Source of the DNA: an uncultured bacterium | GTDB taxonomy: Bacteria; Cyanobacteriota; Vampirovibrionia; Gastranaerophilales; Gastranaerophilaceae | Assembly: GCA_949300485.1 (NCBI GenBank) | Contig: CASGEL010000008.1 | Coordinates: 1 to 64,000, forward strand | Direction of reading: 5' to 3' | Length of the DNA stretch: 64,000 nt | Part shown: positions 46,312 to 55,286 of the stretch, piece by piece | Numbering within the stretch: the stretch's first letter is position 1 | Layout: each line of letters opens with the position of its first letter | Program-made: the position numbers and the translations under genes | The notes under the pieces: model-generated | The model's database searches: none | Told to the model about the DNA's origin: nothing | The model's input: only the letters and a program-made list of their open reading frames with translations

Positions 46312-46944
46312 ATGAAAAAGTGGCTTATAAATATTACAAGTATACTATTACTCCTGAATTTCAATTGCAGTATAACATTTGCCCATATGATTAAATTCAT
46401 ACAGGTTACAGATATTCATCTAACCCAAAATAATAAAAAATACCTAGATGAATTTGTTTCAGAAATAAATTCAAAATACAACGATTTAGACTTTGTTGTA
46501 TTTACAGGTGACAATATTGATAAAGCTAATGTAAAAGATTTAGAAACATTTCTTCAGTCCGTAAAAAAATTAAAAGTAAAAAAATATATTTTAATAGGAA
46601 ACCACGATGTATTTAAAAGTCAGGGACTTGATAAAAATTTATATATGAAACTTGTCAGAAAAGAAATAGGCAGATATCACAGCGACAAAACAAATTATAC
46701 TTTCAAGGTAAAAGATGTTGTTTTCATTGTTATGGACGGAGTAAAAGAAGTTATCCCCGGCCAAGGCGGTTATTATAAAGATGAGGAGCTTCAATGGCTG
46801 GATAAACAGCTTTATAAATATAAGAACAACAAAGTTGTTCTACTGCAGCATTTTCCTCTGCTTGATACTCAATCAAGAGTTCACCATTTGTATAAAAAAG
46901 AAAGCTGCAGTTTCATTATACATATACCTGATAAAAACTCCTAA
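46312..46944 (+). CDS. exported metallophosphatase, truncated C-terminus
   Basis: 210 residues. Signal peptide or anchor (1-23), then calcineurin-like phosphoesterase motifs: VTDIHLT (D-x-H), VFTGDNID (G-D-N), LIGNHDVF (G-N-H-D), and QHFPL (His). The final G-H-x-H metal-binding motif and the closing beta sheet are missing: after HHLYKKES the sequence becomes SCSFIIHIPDKNS and stops. Family members are usually 250-280 residues. No continuation appears in other frames downstream, so the 3' end was deleted. Probably inactive or destabilised. TATTAT lies 5 nt before the ATG and no Shine-Dalgarno is seen. Confidence 0.7.
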   Translation: MKKWLINITSILLLLNFNCSITFAHMIKFIQVTDIHLTQNNKKYLDEFVSEINSKYNDLDFVVFTGDNIDKANVKDLETFLQSVKKLKVKKYILIGNHDVFKSQGLDKNLYMKLVRKEIGRYHSDKTNYTFKVKDVVFIVMDGVKEVIPGQGGYYKDEELQWLDKQLYKYKNNKVVLLQHFPLLDTQSRVHHLYKKESCSFIIHIPDKNS

Positions 46945-47023
46945 TAAATTTTTGAACATTTTAATTTTCAAATCGTTATATAAATGTAGGCAGAAAATTA
47001 AATGAGAAAAGGAGGGTATAATT

Positions 47024-47269
47024 ATGATGAAAAAAATTATGGCAACAATGCTGTGTTTAACAATAGCTACACCAAGTTTTGCATTTTGCAAACATCAAAG
47101 ACCAATGTACCATCGTACAGACAACCCTCATTATACATATGTTGTTTATAACAATACTCCTCATATCAGGCACTACAAACATCAAAGAATTTCTCAAAGA
47201 ACTAAAACTCTTGCTACAGTAGCAGGAATTGCAGGTGCCGCAGCAGTTATATCTGCAATCATAGACTAA
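47024..47269 (+). CDS. small secreted His/Arg-rich protein
   Basis: 81 residues with an N-terminal signal peptide (cleavage after SFAF, about residue 21), a His/Tyr/Arg-rich middle (KHQRPMYHRTDNPHYTYVVYN...RHYKHQR) and a Gly/Ala-rich hydrophobic tail that could anchor it (VAGIAGAAAVISAIID). AGGAGGG precedes the first ATG. The second ATG, 3 nt later, is equally possible. The His-rich part might bind metals. Not a named family. Confidence 0.72.
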   Translation: MMKKIMATMLCLTIATPSFAFCKHQRPMYHRTDNPHYTYVVYNNTPHIRHYKHQRISQRTKTLATVAGIAGAAAVISAIID

Positions 47270-47382
47270 GTTTCATCCTCGGGATACATACAACTTACAT
47301 CTTTTTACCTATAAACCAATCTAACTCTTAATCTAATCGTTTACCCCGTATTGCTCTTAATCTTAATCCCGAACTCCATAAA

Positions 47383-47416
47383 ATCACCTTGAATAGATTC
47401 AGGGTGATCCTTTTTT
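47383..47416 (+). terminator. intrinsic terminator
   Basis: ATCACCTTGAAT / ATTCAGGGTGAT stem followed by CC and T6, about 110 nt after the small secreted protein gene. Confidence 0.8.
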
Positions 47417-47502
47417 ATTTTTATATTGTAAACATAAATTCATATAACGGCAAAATAAATTGTGTTTAAACTTATAATAAAAGACAACAAGGAGAAACAT
47501 AT

Positions 47503-47922
47503 ATGGAACTTGAAATTACACCTATAGAAACATATCGAAATATAAGAAATAATGCAAAATGGGCCATTCAAGAAATGGATACAAGATTTTTTCCAGATGA
47601 TTACGGCGAATATTACTACGCGCAACACCTCAAAAATGCAATAGAAAAGCCGACAGTCGGAATGATGGCATTTCACGAAGCTAAAACCAAACCATTACTG
47701 GATTATCCTAATCACTTTGATTTAAATAAAAGAATTCTTGAAGAAAAAAGCAGTACTGTTAAAAAACTAAAACAAACATTTGATAATGTTTTATATCACT
47801 TATACCCAAAAACCAGTAAAATCCGAGAATTTATAATTGATGAGGACAGAATAGCGTTTGACACAATTAAAAAATCAAAAGGATATAACTGGTTCGATAA
47901 ATTAAAACTATTTTTAAAATAA
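47503..47922 (+). CDS. unassigned helical protein
   Basis: 139 residues, mostly helical and highly charged; no signal peptide or membrane segment. Opening MELEITPIETYRNIRNNAKWAIQEMDTRFFPDDYGEYYY; ends KLKLFLK. GGAGAAA lies 7 nt before the ATG and an intrinsic terminator follows, so it looks like a real single-gene unit. I do not recognise a family. Confidence 0.72.
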   Translation: MELEITPIETYRNIRNNAKWAIQEMDTRFFPDDYGEYYYAQHLKNAIEKPTVGMMAFHEAKTKPLLDYPNHFDLNKRILEEKSSTVKKLKQTFDNVLYHLYPKTSKIREFIIDEDRIAFDTIKKSKGYNWFDKLKLFLK

Positions 47923-47940
47923 TTTATTAAATTGTAAATA

Positions 47941-47970
47941 AAAAAAGACCTTATAAATCAGGTCTTTTTT
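47941..47970 (+). terminator. intrinsic terminator of the unassigned gene
   Basis: AAAAAAGACCT / AGGTCTTTTTT with an 8-nt loop, 18 nt past the stop of the gene at 47503-47922. Confidence 0.88.
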
Positions 47971-48102
47971 ATTATTTGTAAATATTTCTTAACAAAAGAA
48001 GTAAAAAATTAAAGTTTTGGTTCGAAAAGGTCGATTAGTAAAATGTAAATAAACAAAACTAATTTTCCTCCTTTTCCCTATTACGAAACTAACCTACTAA
48101 AC

Positions 48103-48126
48103 GGAACCCAATAAGGTTCCTTTTTT
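48103..48126 (+). terminator. orphan plus-strand terminator; possible small RNA end
   Basis: GGAACC / GGTTCC with a 6-nt loop and T6. The nearest plus-strand gene already ends at 47922 with its own terminator, so this hairpin may close a short transcript from 47971-48126. Alternatively it is a weak terminator read from the minus strand for the DUF2752 gene, whose stop overlaps it. Confidence 0.45.
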
Positions 48127-48451
48127 ATTGCTTAACATCAGCATCTACTTGAACAGACTCATCTTTTATTTCAGGTAAAAACGCATTCTTAAGATAGATG
48201 AGCCAAATACAAAATAATAAAGGAAGAACGATAACAATTAAATGATTATAATTATATGCCTGAACAAAGTCGCCTCTAAAAAATGCCGCAAAGGCTCTTG
48301 TCAGACCACATCCCCAGCATTCATGATGAAATATCAACTTTATCAGGCAAAAATTCTTAAAATGAGCGGCAACCGCTGCATTTGCCAGTATGATCGCTAG
48401 TAACGGCAAGCTGATAATAAATATTTTATAAACTAATTTTTTATCAATCAT
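48125..48451 (-). CDS. DUF2752 membrane protein
   Basis: 108 residues with about three membrane helices and the DUF2752 signature HHECWGCGLTRAFAAFFRGDF (C-x-G-C-G-x-T-R), near residues 42-62. This family is widespread in Bacteroidetes, Cyanobacteria relatives and others; function unknown, although it is often beside TM2-domain genes, as here. The last 20 residues are an acidic tail. A terminator hairpin lies between it and the TM2 genes, so it is transcribed on its own. Confidence 0.82.
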   Translation of the reverse strand: MIDKKLVYKIFIISLPLLAIILANAAVAAHFKNFCLIKLIFHHECWGCGLTRAFAAFFRGDFVQAYNYNHLIVIVLPLLFCIWLIYLKNAFLPEIKDESVQVDADVKQ

Positions 48452-48466
48452 AAATTTTTCTAGTCT

Positions 48467-48497
48467 AAAGCTGTATCGAAAATCGATACAGCTTTTT
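48467..48497. terminator. intrinsic terminator after the TM2 genes
   Basis: AAAGCTGTATCG / CGATACAGCTTTTT with a 5-nt loop, following the TM2 gene at 48514 on the minus strand. A/T tracts on both sides. Confidence 0.85.
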
Positions 48498-48513
48498 ATA
48501 TTTATCTAACCAT

Positions 48514-48918
48514 TTACGGAGCCGGTGTAACCGCAGCAGAACCAGCAGCACCAAGACCGCTATGAACCGCAGCAGCAAACCCAACAAAAATAAGTAACAT
48601 ATACAATAAAGATGATAGTATAATTAGTCCCATTACTATAAGATATGTATAACCAAACCAAGGAATACGTTCATACAGTTCATCTCCATCAGCATGTTTG
48701 AATTGACCTAACGCAATCACAACCCCGTCAACCAATGCCCAAATTGCACTAATAGGAGCCAGACAACAAGTAATAGTCATTGCAAGCATAGCCCAAGCTG
48801 ACTTGCTTTTCCCTGTATAGAATCTATGTCCGCCTATAGTTCCAAACATCCAGCATAGCACCATAGTTGCCATCCAGTTTTTACCTTTTAATTTTTCTAA
48901 ATCTGTTCCGTCAATCAT
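48514..48918 (-). CDS. TM2-domain protein 2
   Basis: 134 residues. A TM2 domain (residues about 12-75): MFGTIGGHRFYTGKSKSAWAMLAMTITCCLAPISAIWALVDGVVIALG, with the G-x-H-R-F-Y-x-G-K signature and two membrane helices; a third helix follows, and the C-terminus is Ala-rich (AAAVHSGLGAAGSAAVTPAP). TM2 proteins are thought to couple membrane insertion to folded extracytoplasmic loops; the role is unclear. It starts 1 nt after the stop of its paralogue. Confidence 0.82.
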   Translation of the reverse strand: MIDGTDLEKLKGKNWMATMVLCWMFGTIGGHRFYTGKSKSAWAMLAMTITCCLAPISAIWALVDGVVIALGQFKHADGDELYERIPWFGYTYLIVMGLIILSSLLYMLLIFVGFAAAVHSGLGAAGSAAVTPAP

Positions 48919-48919
48919 A

Positions 48920-49288
48920 TTACGCTCCTGCTCTTAATAACATTGTAAAATAAAAAATACAAACAATAATTGAGAGAATTAAAGATAATAATACTAAAAT
49001 TCCTGCAATAATTGCACAACCAGAATTATAAGGATCTAATTCATCGCCGTCAACATCAGTAAATTTATTTGTACATAAAGCAAACATATCAATAAAATAC
49101 CAAACTACGGATACTATTGATAAACACCCTGTAAGAGTACAAATAAGCATTGCTAAACCGGTTTTCCATTTCCCGACATAAAATCTATGAACACCAAAAC
49201 AACCTAATATTAAGCCTAAAGCAAGTGCAACCACATATGACTTAGGCTCCTTTTTAGGTGCAGCATTCAAACCATAATCATAACTCAT
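48920..49288 (-). CDS. TM2-domain protein 1
   Basis: 122 residues. TM2 signature GCFGVHRFYVGKWKTGLAMLICTLTGCLSIVSVVWYFIDMFAL and a final hydrophobic helix. The ATG at 49288 (MSYDYGLNAAPKK) is preferred because GGAGG lies 8 nt upstream; the longer frame from 49303 would start inside that ribosome site. Forms an operon with TM2 protein 2. Confidence 0.85.
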   Translation of the reverse strand: MSYDYGLNAAPKKEPKSYVVALALGLILGCFGVHRFYVGKWKTGLAMLICTLTGCLSIVSVVWYFIDMFALCTNKFTDVDGDELDPYNSGCAIIAGILVLLSLILSIIVCIFYFTMLLRAGA

Positions 49289-49440
49289 CTTTATAACCTC
49301 CATATTAATAAGCCATTCGAATTATATAAAAATTTTGAACTATTGTAATCATCTATTACTACGATTTAAAGAATTCAAAAAATAGAAACAGCCCTTAACA
49401 AAGAGTTAAAGCCTGCTTTTAAAGTACACAATGTTATGTA

Positions 49441-49878
49441 TTATTTACCGGTAGAACCAAAACCACCAACACCTCTTGCGGTTTCGGTTAATTCTGTAAC
49501 TACTTCCAGTTTAGCCTGTTCTACTCTTGCTATAATCATTTGAGCAATTCTTTCATCAGGTTGAATGGTATAAGTTTCATTTGAGATATTTACAACAGGG
49601 ACACATACTTCGCCCCTATAATCTTCATCAATAGTTCCAACACAGTTGATTAGTGTTATACCATGTTTAATAGATAAACCTGAACGAGGTCTTATCTGTG
49701 CCTCGTAGCCATGCTCTAACTCTATCTTTAAACCTGTAGGAATAAGTTTTCTTTCCAAAGGTTTCAATTCAACGGGTTCGGATATAGCCGCACACAAATC
49801 CATACCGGCTGCACCATCTGTTTTATACTCAGGTAATATTCTGTTATTTTCTAATCTTTTAATTTTTAATATGGTCAT
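49441..49878 (-). CDS. dut: dUTP diphosphatase (dUTPase)
   Basis: 145 residues, trimeric dUTPase. It hydrolyses dUTP to dUMP, supplying thymidylate precursor and preventing uracil misincorporation. All five motifs are present: [31 protein letters not shown] (with catalytic Asp), [10 protein letters not shown], and the C-terminal [18 protein letters not shown] precedes the ATG. Stand-alone gene. Confidence 0.95.
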   Translation of the reverse strand: MTILKIKRLENNRILPEYKTDGAAGMDLCAAISEPVELKPLERKLIPTGLKIELEHGYEAQIRPRSGLSIKHGITLINCVGTIDEDYRGEVCVPVVNISNETYTIQPDERIAQMIIARVEQAKLEVVTELTETARGVGGFGSTGK

Positions 49879-49904
49879 TTCTCTCTCCTTAATATGATAA
49901 ATAA

Positions 49905-49943
49905 AACCTCTATGTATTTAATAATAAAATACACAGAGGTTTT
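49905..49943 (-). terminator. intrinsic terminator after the SFKVN gene
   Basis: AACCTCTATGTATTT / AAATACACAGAGGTT with T-tracts on the minus side. It lies between dut and the gene at 49966, which ends toward it. Confidence 0.8.
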
Positions 49944-49965
49944 TGTAAATCTATTAAGATTTAAT

Positions 49966-50211
49966 TTAAAAAATATCAGAAACTAAACTTCCGTCTTTAG
50001 ATACTTCAAAAGTATCAACAGTAGGAGTTTGTTCTAATTTTTTCATATTGAAAAACATATTATCAAAATGTTTATTTAAATCATCAATACTATCCATTTT
50101 CAAATTTGAAGAATGTAACATTTCTCCGGATTTTCTATTTGCCCAAGCTCGCATCGGTTTTCCGAAAAAAGCTTTATCAAAAGGGTATAAACTGTTTACT
50201 TTAAATGACAT
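49966..50211 (-). CDS. small unassigned protein
   Basis: 81 residues, MSFKVNSLYPFDKAFFGKPMRAWANRKSGEML..., with no membrane helix. GGAGAT lies 8 nt before the ATG and a terminator follows, which argues for a real gene. The opening is loosely similar to the SFG-start proteins (F-G at residues 16-17). Not recognised. Confidence 0.65.
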   Translation of the reverse strand: MSFKVNSLYPFDKAFFGKPMRAWANRKSGEMLHSSNLKMDSIDDLNKHFDNMFFNMKKLEQTPTVDTFEVSKDGSLVSDIF

Positions 50212-50286
50212 TATCTTATCTCCATTATTCTACAATAACACTAAAACCTAAACAAAATTATTTTTGCTATCAAATTTTTTATTCAA

Positions 50287-50311
50287 AGACCGGATAAAAT
50301 TATCCGGTCTT
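50287..50311 (-). terminator. intrinsic terminator of alaS
   Basis: AGACCGGATA / TATCCGGTCT with a 4-nt loop, 9 nt past the alaS stop codon on the minus strand. Confidence 0.88.
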
Positions 50312-50319
50312 TTTACATT

Positions 50320-52935
50320 TTAAACCTTTATTGATTTGAGTTCACTTTCAACTTTAACCAAAATTTCATCCAATTTTGAAGAATCTTTAACTCCGCCTTG
50401 AGCAAAATTAGGTTTTCCGCCTCCATTTGCACCTGTTGCTCTTGCAATTTCGCCAACAATTTTACCGGCATTTACACCCTGCTTGACAAAATTATCAGAA
50501 ACTTTCACAGCAACAGTAGTTTCCCCTGCCAATACAATGATGCTATCACCTAATTTTTGAGATAAAAATTCCAAACCGACCTTTATCGCAAGGGGTTTTA
50601 AAGCTGCAACTTTTGAAATAAACAACTTGCCGCCTTCAATATCTTGTGCTCTTGAAATAAATGTTGCAAATTTATTTCTTGTATTTTCTTCTTCAAGTTT
50701 CTCTACTTGCTTTTGCAACTCTCTATTTTCTTCAGATAATTTATCAACTCTTTCAACAACCTCATCAAAATGAGATTTAAACTTCATTGATAATTTATCA
50801 AGCTCGGCAGCTTTTGCATTCAAATAATTGATTGCAGACTTAGATGTCACAACTTCAATACGTCTTGTACCTGCTGCAATTGCACTTTCAGACACAATTT
50901 TAACAACACGCAAGTCTTTTAATTGTCTTGCATGAGTACCTGCACAGAATTCTTTTGAAATACATTCTCCGTCTTTTTCAATAGAAACAACTCTGACAGT
51001 GTCACCGTATTTTTCTCCGAATAATGCAGTCGCGCCGGTTAATTCAGCTTCCTTAATACCCATAACCTGAGTATTTATACAATAACCATCACCAATCCAC
51101 TTATTCATCAAATCTTCAACTTTTTTAATTTCATCATGAGTCATTGCCCTTGAAAAAGTAAAGTCAAATCTCATACGATTTTCTTCAACCTGAGATCCTG
51201 CCTGTTTAACTTCATCACCCAATACTTTTACCAACGCAGCCTGTAAAAGGTGGGCGGAGGTATGATGAACTCTGATTTCTTCTCTGCGAGGAACATCAAT
51301 ATAAGCCTTTACAACATCGCCTATAATAACATCACCATTTAACAATTTACATCTGTGAACATATAAATCATTAACCTTAAATGTTGTTAAAACTTCAGCC
51401 TTAATATTTTCACTTTCAATATATCCGCTGTCGCCGACCTGTCCACCGCATTCAGCATAGAAAGGAGTTTTATTTAAAACAATATCTACAAAGCCATCAC
51501 CTTCAACCTGAGCAAGAATTTTAGCATCAGAACATTCATTCTCGCTGTATCCGATAAACTCAGTTGAACCTACTTCTTTTTCAATTTTTGCATATTTCAT
51601 ATCACCGGTTACACTAATTTTAGCAGTAGCAGCTTTTGCACGATCTTTTTGTTCCTGCATTGCAACTTTAAAACCTGCTTCATCAACATTCAAGCCGTTT
51701 TCTTGAGCAATTTCTTTTGTCAATTCAAACGGGAAGCCAAATGTATCATAAAGTTTAAATGCACTTTCTCCGTCAATATCTTTTTTAGACTCAATAAACT
51801 CATCCAGCATTTTGTAGCCTCTGTCAAGAGTCTTTGCAAAACGTTCTTCTTCTTTTTTAATTGTATCAATAACTTTTTGCTTATTTTTAACCAATTCAGG
51901 ATAAGCTTCCCCGTACATATCAACAATGACATCAACCAATTTATACAAGAAAGGTAGTTCCATTCCCAGAATTTTCCCATGGCGCAACGCACGTCTTAAA
52001 ATCATACGAAGAACATAGCTTCTTCCTTCATTACCCGGAATTACCCCGTCCGAAATCAAGAACGTAACACATCTTGCGTGGTCTGTTATAATTCTTAAAG
52101 AAATATCTGTTTTTTCTGATTTTTTATAAGGAATTCCGCTCATTTCAGAAACTTTATCCATAATAGGCTTCAAAAGATCAGTTTCAAAAGTAGAAGCAAC
52201 TCCTTGGCAAACCATTGTAATACGTTCTAAGCCCATGCCGGTATCAACATTTTTCTTACCTAAAGGAGACTGGTTGCCTTCTTCATCCTGATATAATTCG
52301 GTAAATACGAGGTTCCAAATTTCAACCCATCTGTCGCATTCACAAGTGTCAATGCCACAGCCTCTGGGGTCATCACACTTGTATTGTTCACCTAAATCAT
52401 AGTGAATTTCAGAGCAAGGTCCGCAAGATCCTGAAGCACCCGGAGGCCCCCAGAAGTTATCTTTTTTACCTTTACGTTTAATACGTTCAGCAGGAACACC
52501 TACACTTCTCCAAATATCATAAGCTTCATCATCGGTTTCAAAAATTGTAATCCAAAGTCTGTCCTTATCTAATTTCAAAACTTCAGTAACAAACTCCCAA
52601 GCCCAAGGGATAATTTCTTTTTTATAATAATCGCCAAAGGAGAAATTACCGAGCATTTCAAAAAAAGTATGATGGCGTGGAGTTCTGCCTACATTTTCGA
52701 TATCAGAATCTTTACCGCCTGCTCTTGCGCATTTTTGACAGGAAGTAGCTCTTGCAGGCTCATACGGGCAATCCTGAATACCTAAAAATATAGGCAAAAA
52801 CTGTAACATACCTGCAGTTGTTAATAATACTGTAGGATTGTCAGGAACCAAACTTGAACTTTCAACAACAGTATGCTGTCTTTTATTTTTAAAATAATCT
52901 AAATATAATTTTCTAATCTCATTTCCGGTTAGCAT
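50320..52935 (-). CDS. alaS: alanyl-tRNA synthetase
   Basis: 871 residues, normal length. It charges tRNA-Ala. N-terminal class II core (MLTGNEIRKLYLDYFKNKRQHTVVESSSLVPDNPTVLLTTAGMLQF), with FFEMLGNFSFGDYYKKE; the editing domain has the HTSAHLL zinc motif and CAGTH; the C-terminal DHHA1-type domain has GGGKPNFAQGG. The start at 52935 is chosen because AGAGGGA lies about 10 nt upstream; the longer frame from 52968 begins beyond it. Cytoplasmic; single gene with its own terminator. Confidence 0.96.
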   Translation of the reverse strand: MLTGNEIRKLYLDYFKNKRQHTVVESSSLVPDNPTVLLTTAGMLQFLPIFLGIQDCPYEPARATSCQKCARAGGKDSDIENVGRTPRHHTFFEMLGNFSFGDYYKKEIIPWAWEFVTEVLKLDKDRLWITIFETDDEAYDIWRSVGVPAERIKRKGKKDNFWGPPGASGSCGPCSEIHYDLGEQYKCDDPRGCGIDTCECDRWVEIWNLVFTELYQDEEGNQSPLGKKNVDTGMGLERITMVCQGVASTFETDLLKPIMDKVSEMSGIPYKKSEKTDISLRIITDHARCVTFLISDGVIPGNEGRSYVLRMILRRALRHGKILGMELPFLYKLVDVIVDMYGEAYPELVKNKQKVIDTIKKEEERFAKTLDRGYKMLDEFIESKKDIDGESAFKLYDTFGFPFELTKEIAQENGLNVDEAGFKVAMQEQKDRAKAATAKISVTGDMKYAKIEKEVGSTEFIGYSENECSDAKILAQVEGDGFVDIVLNKTPFYAECGGQVGDSGYIESENIKAEVLTTFKVNDLYVHRCKLLNGDVIIGDVVKAYIDVPRREEIRVHHTSAHLLQAALVKVLGDEVKQAGSQVEENRMRFDFTFSRAMTHDEIKKVEDLMNKWIGDGYCINTQVMGIKEAELTGATALFGEKYGDTVRVVSIEKDGECISKEFCAGTHARQLKDLRVVKIVSESAIAAGTRRIEVVTSKSAINYLNAKAAELDKLSMKFKSHFDEVVERVDKLSEENRELQKQVEKLEEENTRNKFATFISRAQDIEGGKLFISKVAALKPLAIKVGLEFLSQKLGDSIIVLAGETTVAVKVSDNFVKQGVNAGKIVGEIARATGANGGGKPNFAQGGVKDSSKLDEILVKVESELKSIKV

Positions 52936-53033
52936 AATCTTATTCCCTCTATTATGAATTAATCTCAAATAAATTATATATTAAACAAAAAAAGTAAAAA
53001 AGGTAATATTTAAAATATATACAAATAAAACTC

Positions 53034-53061
53034 TTGCAAGAAAAATTTTTCGTGATAATAT
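53034..53061 (+). promoter_or_regulatory. promoter of tRNA-Arg
   Basis: TTGCAA (53034-53039) and TAATAT (53056-53061) separated by 16 bp, 11 bp before the mature tRNA start. Confidence 0.65.
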
Positions 53062-53072
53062 AAAAAACGTAA

Positions 53073-53146
<74 letters not shown>

Positions 53147-53188
53147 TTTTTTAATGCTATTTATACACCCCAACTGAAATTATATAAT

Positions 53189-54322
53189 TTATATAATCAA
53201 AAAAACTGATTTCACATCTGTTTTTTGAGCCAATGCATATTGTAAATTATCAATAAAAATCCAATACTGTTCATAAGAATAAGGGAAATAATCCCGTAAG
53301 ATAGCTAACGTTTTATCGTACAAATGTATTCTTGAATTATCTAATTTATACAATGCAACCAGAGCTAATAAAGACGATTCAATATTTTTATTAGCTCTTA
53401 TTGACTTTTCAAAAAGATCTATTGCATCTATTTTTGACTGTTCCTGATAATTTGTGAAAAAATCATACATCGCACAAGCACCGATAAGTGCATAAATAGA
53501 TGAAGGGAAATCCTTTAATATGGTATACGGTTTTATATATCTGTATATCAAGCCGTATTGATTTTCTTTTATTGCATATTCCGTATACAAGTTGAATTGT
53601 TCAACACTGGCATTACTTGCAACAAAATCTGTCCATTTTAAATTATATATATTTTTTATTGTTGTGTTATTTATTTGCTGTACATAAAACTTGTTTGGTA
53701 ATGCAAAATTTATATTCTGGGATTGTTTTAACAGAGAAGTTATAATTCCAATGAGATTGCCTTGAGCGTCCAATAAAGCTCCGCCGCTTGAGCCTGTAGA
53801 TATCGGGGCAGAAAATTGGATATAATTATCAGTATACTGGTTAACCATACCATCAGAAAATGAAAACTGCAAACCTTTCGGACTGGAAATTGTATAAACC
53901 TTTTCACCCACTTGAATATTATCTTTATCAATACTTATGGGTACAAACTTTGAAAAAGGAGCATCCAGAGTCAGGATAGCAACATCAGTTAACGGATTTA
54001 TATATTTGAACCCGTTAACAGTATATGTGGAACCGTCCTGAGTTTTCACATTTATATAGTCAGCATCTGCAATTACATAAAAGCAGGTAACAATAGTCCC
54101 TGCTTCATCTACAATAACACCGCTGCCCTGAGCGGATTGAGTTTTTATATAAACCATTGAATGAACATTTTTGTTATAGATTTGAGTTGCAGGTGCAGAA
54201 CTTGATTGCAAATTATATGTATCTGCGGGTACAGCCTCTGCCTGCACACTACAACTATAAACAAAATAAAAAGATAAAATAATACATAAACTTAAAATTA
54301 TTCTTTTTAATATCCTGCTCAT
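53189..54322 (-). CDS. exported trypsin-like (S1C/HtrA-type) protein, catalytic His replaced
   Basis: 377 residues. Signal peptide (1-29), then a chymotrypsin-fold domain. Catalytic Asp113 (NPLTDVAILTLD) and Ser179 (TGSSGGALLD) are conserved, but the His position reads VTCFYVIADAD, with Tyr82 where related proteins have VTNYHVIADAD. TAT versus CAT is one base. Without His the triad is broken, so it is probably a non-proteolytic relative. The C-terminal 150 residues are helical, TPR-like. It follows two small exported proteins, 16 nt apart. Confidence 0.83.
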   Translation of the reverse strand: MSRILKRIILSLCIILSFYFVYSCSVQAEAVPADTYNLQSSSAPATQIYNKNVHSMVYIKTQSAQGSGVIVDEAGTIVTCFYVIADADYINVKTQDGSTYTVNGFKYINPLTDVAILTLDAPFSKFVPISIDKDNIQVGEKVYTISSPKGLQFSFSDGMVNQYTDNYIQFSAPISTGSSGGALLDAQGNLIGIITSLLKQSQNINFALPNKFYVQQINNTTIKNIYNLKWTDFVASNASVEQFNLYTEYAIKENQYGLIYRYIKPYTILKDFPSSIYALIGACAMYDFFTNYQEQSKIDAIDLFEKSIRANKNIESSLLALVALYKLDNSRIHLYDKTLAILRDYFPYSYEQYWIFIDNLQYALAQKTDVKSVFLII

Positions 54323-54338
54323 ATTACTTATAACTTAC

Positions 54339-54863
54339 CTATCTGAAATTGTAATAATTTTGTTGATATCGCATATTTTTTAAACACTGATTAATTAGTT
54401 CCTGATAATTTTGCAGCTGCTGCATTCTTACCTGATACATAGCATTGTAATTCATCTGCTTCATTGCCATATAATCCTTGTATGGCATGCCATTAGCATT
54501 AGCTATTTGTGCTTCATAAGCCAATTGTCTATCTTGTAAATATTCATTTAGATTGGTGGGAGAACCACCAACACCTAATGCTGCATTAGTTCTAATGGTT
54601 CTATCTAAGTTACGCATTCTGGCTATCATATTTGGGTCTATACTATATCCAGTTGGGTTAGCTGCTTCATAAGCTTGGTTATAAGGGTTTGCAGACTCGA
54701 GTTCTTTTACTATTTTGTCATATTGATTTTGTAAATAATTAAGCCTTGCAGGAGTGCATGTTCCAAATGAATATGAATGATTCATTTGAGAGGGGTACTG
54801 AGCATGAGCTAAACCAGCTCCGAATATATAAACTACTATCAATAACAATACAACTCTTTTCAT
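54339..54863 (-). CDS. small exported Gln/Asn/Tyr-rich protein
   Basis: 174 residues. Signal peptide (about 1-21, MKRVVLLLIVVYIFGAGLAHA) and a polar, Gln/Asn/Tyr/Met-rich mature part, ending YQQNYYNFR. The ATG at 54863 follows AGGAGA by 9 nt; the frame upstream is longer, but its start lies before that ribosome site. It is between the small protein at 54884 and the trypsin-like gene, so all three are probably co-transcribed envelope proteins. Not recognised. Confidence 0.75.
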   Translation of the reverse strand: MKRVVLLLIVVYIFGAGLAHAQYPSQMNHSYSFGTCTPARLNYLQNQYDKIVKELESANPYNQAYEAANPTGYSIDPNMIARMRNLDRTIRTNAALGVGGSPTNLNEYLQDRQLAYEAQIANANGMPYKDYMAMKQMNYNAMYQVRMQQLQNYQELINQCLKNMRYQQNYYNFR

Positions 54864-54883
54864 AATAATTACTTCTCCTGTCA

Positions 54884-55111
54884 TTAACGACATTCAATCT
54901 CCAGAGCCTGACCGTAACTTACGATTTCGCAACTGTCCTCAACAACTATCCTGACTGCCTGTTTAAAATCATAATCATACTTAAGATCATAACTATTCAT
55001 GCCTGCAACTTCAGCCTTTGCAGGTTGGAAACCAAACTTTGGACTCAATATATTCGCAACAAAATAACCGGATAAGAATGCAAAAACTATATAAGTCACC
55101 ATCTTTTTCAT
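54884..55111 (-). CDS. small exported or membrane-anchored protein
   Basis: 75 residues with an N-terminal helix (MVTYIVFAFLSGYFVANILSP) and a polar C-terminal half with two Cys (DSCEIVSYGQALEIECR) that could form a disulfide outside the membrane. GAGGAAAT precedes the ATG. First gene of the trio ending in the trypsin-like protein. Not recognised. Confidence 0.72.
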   Translation of the reverse strand: MKKMVTYIVFAFLSGYFVANILSPKFGFQPAKAEVAGMNSYDLKYDYDFKQAVRIVVEDSCEIVSYGQALEIECR

Positions 55112-55286
55112 AAATATTTCCTCAATATTATTAAGTTATATATTTAGTTAACCTACCACATTAAATATATAACCATATTAAACTATTGACTACAATAGTC
55201 TTTTTAGATGATTTTAGGTGTATAAATACATATTTACTTTAAATACTTGGTGGAAAGTTTCAGCATGATAAATAATAATAAAAGTT

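Noticed and set aside
46945-47023. Continuation of the metallophosphatase in another frame
   Set aside because: The alternative frame after 46900 shows no metallophosphatase motif; the 3' end seems deleted, not frameshifted.
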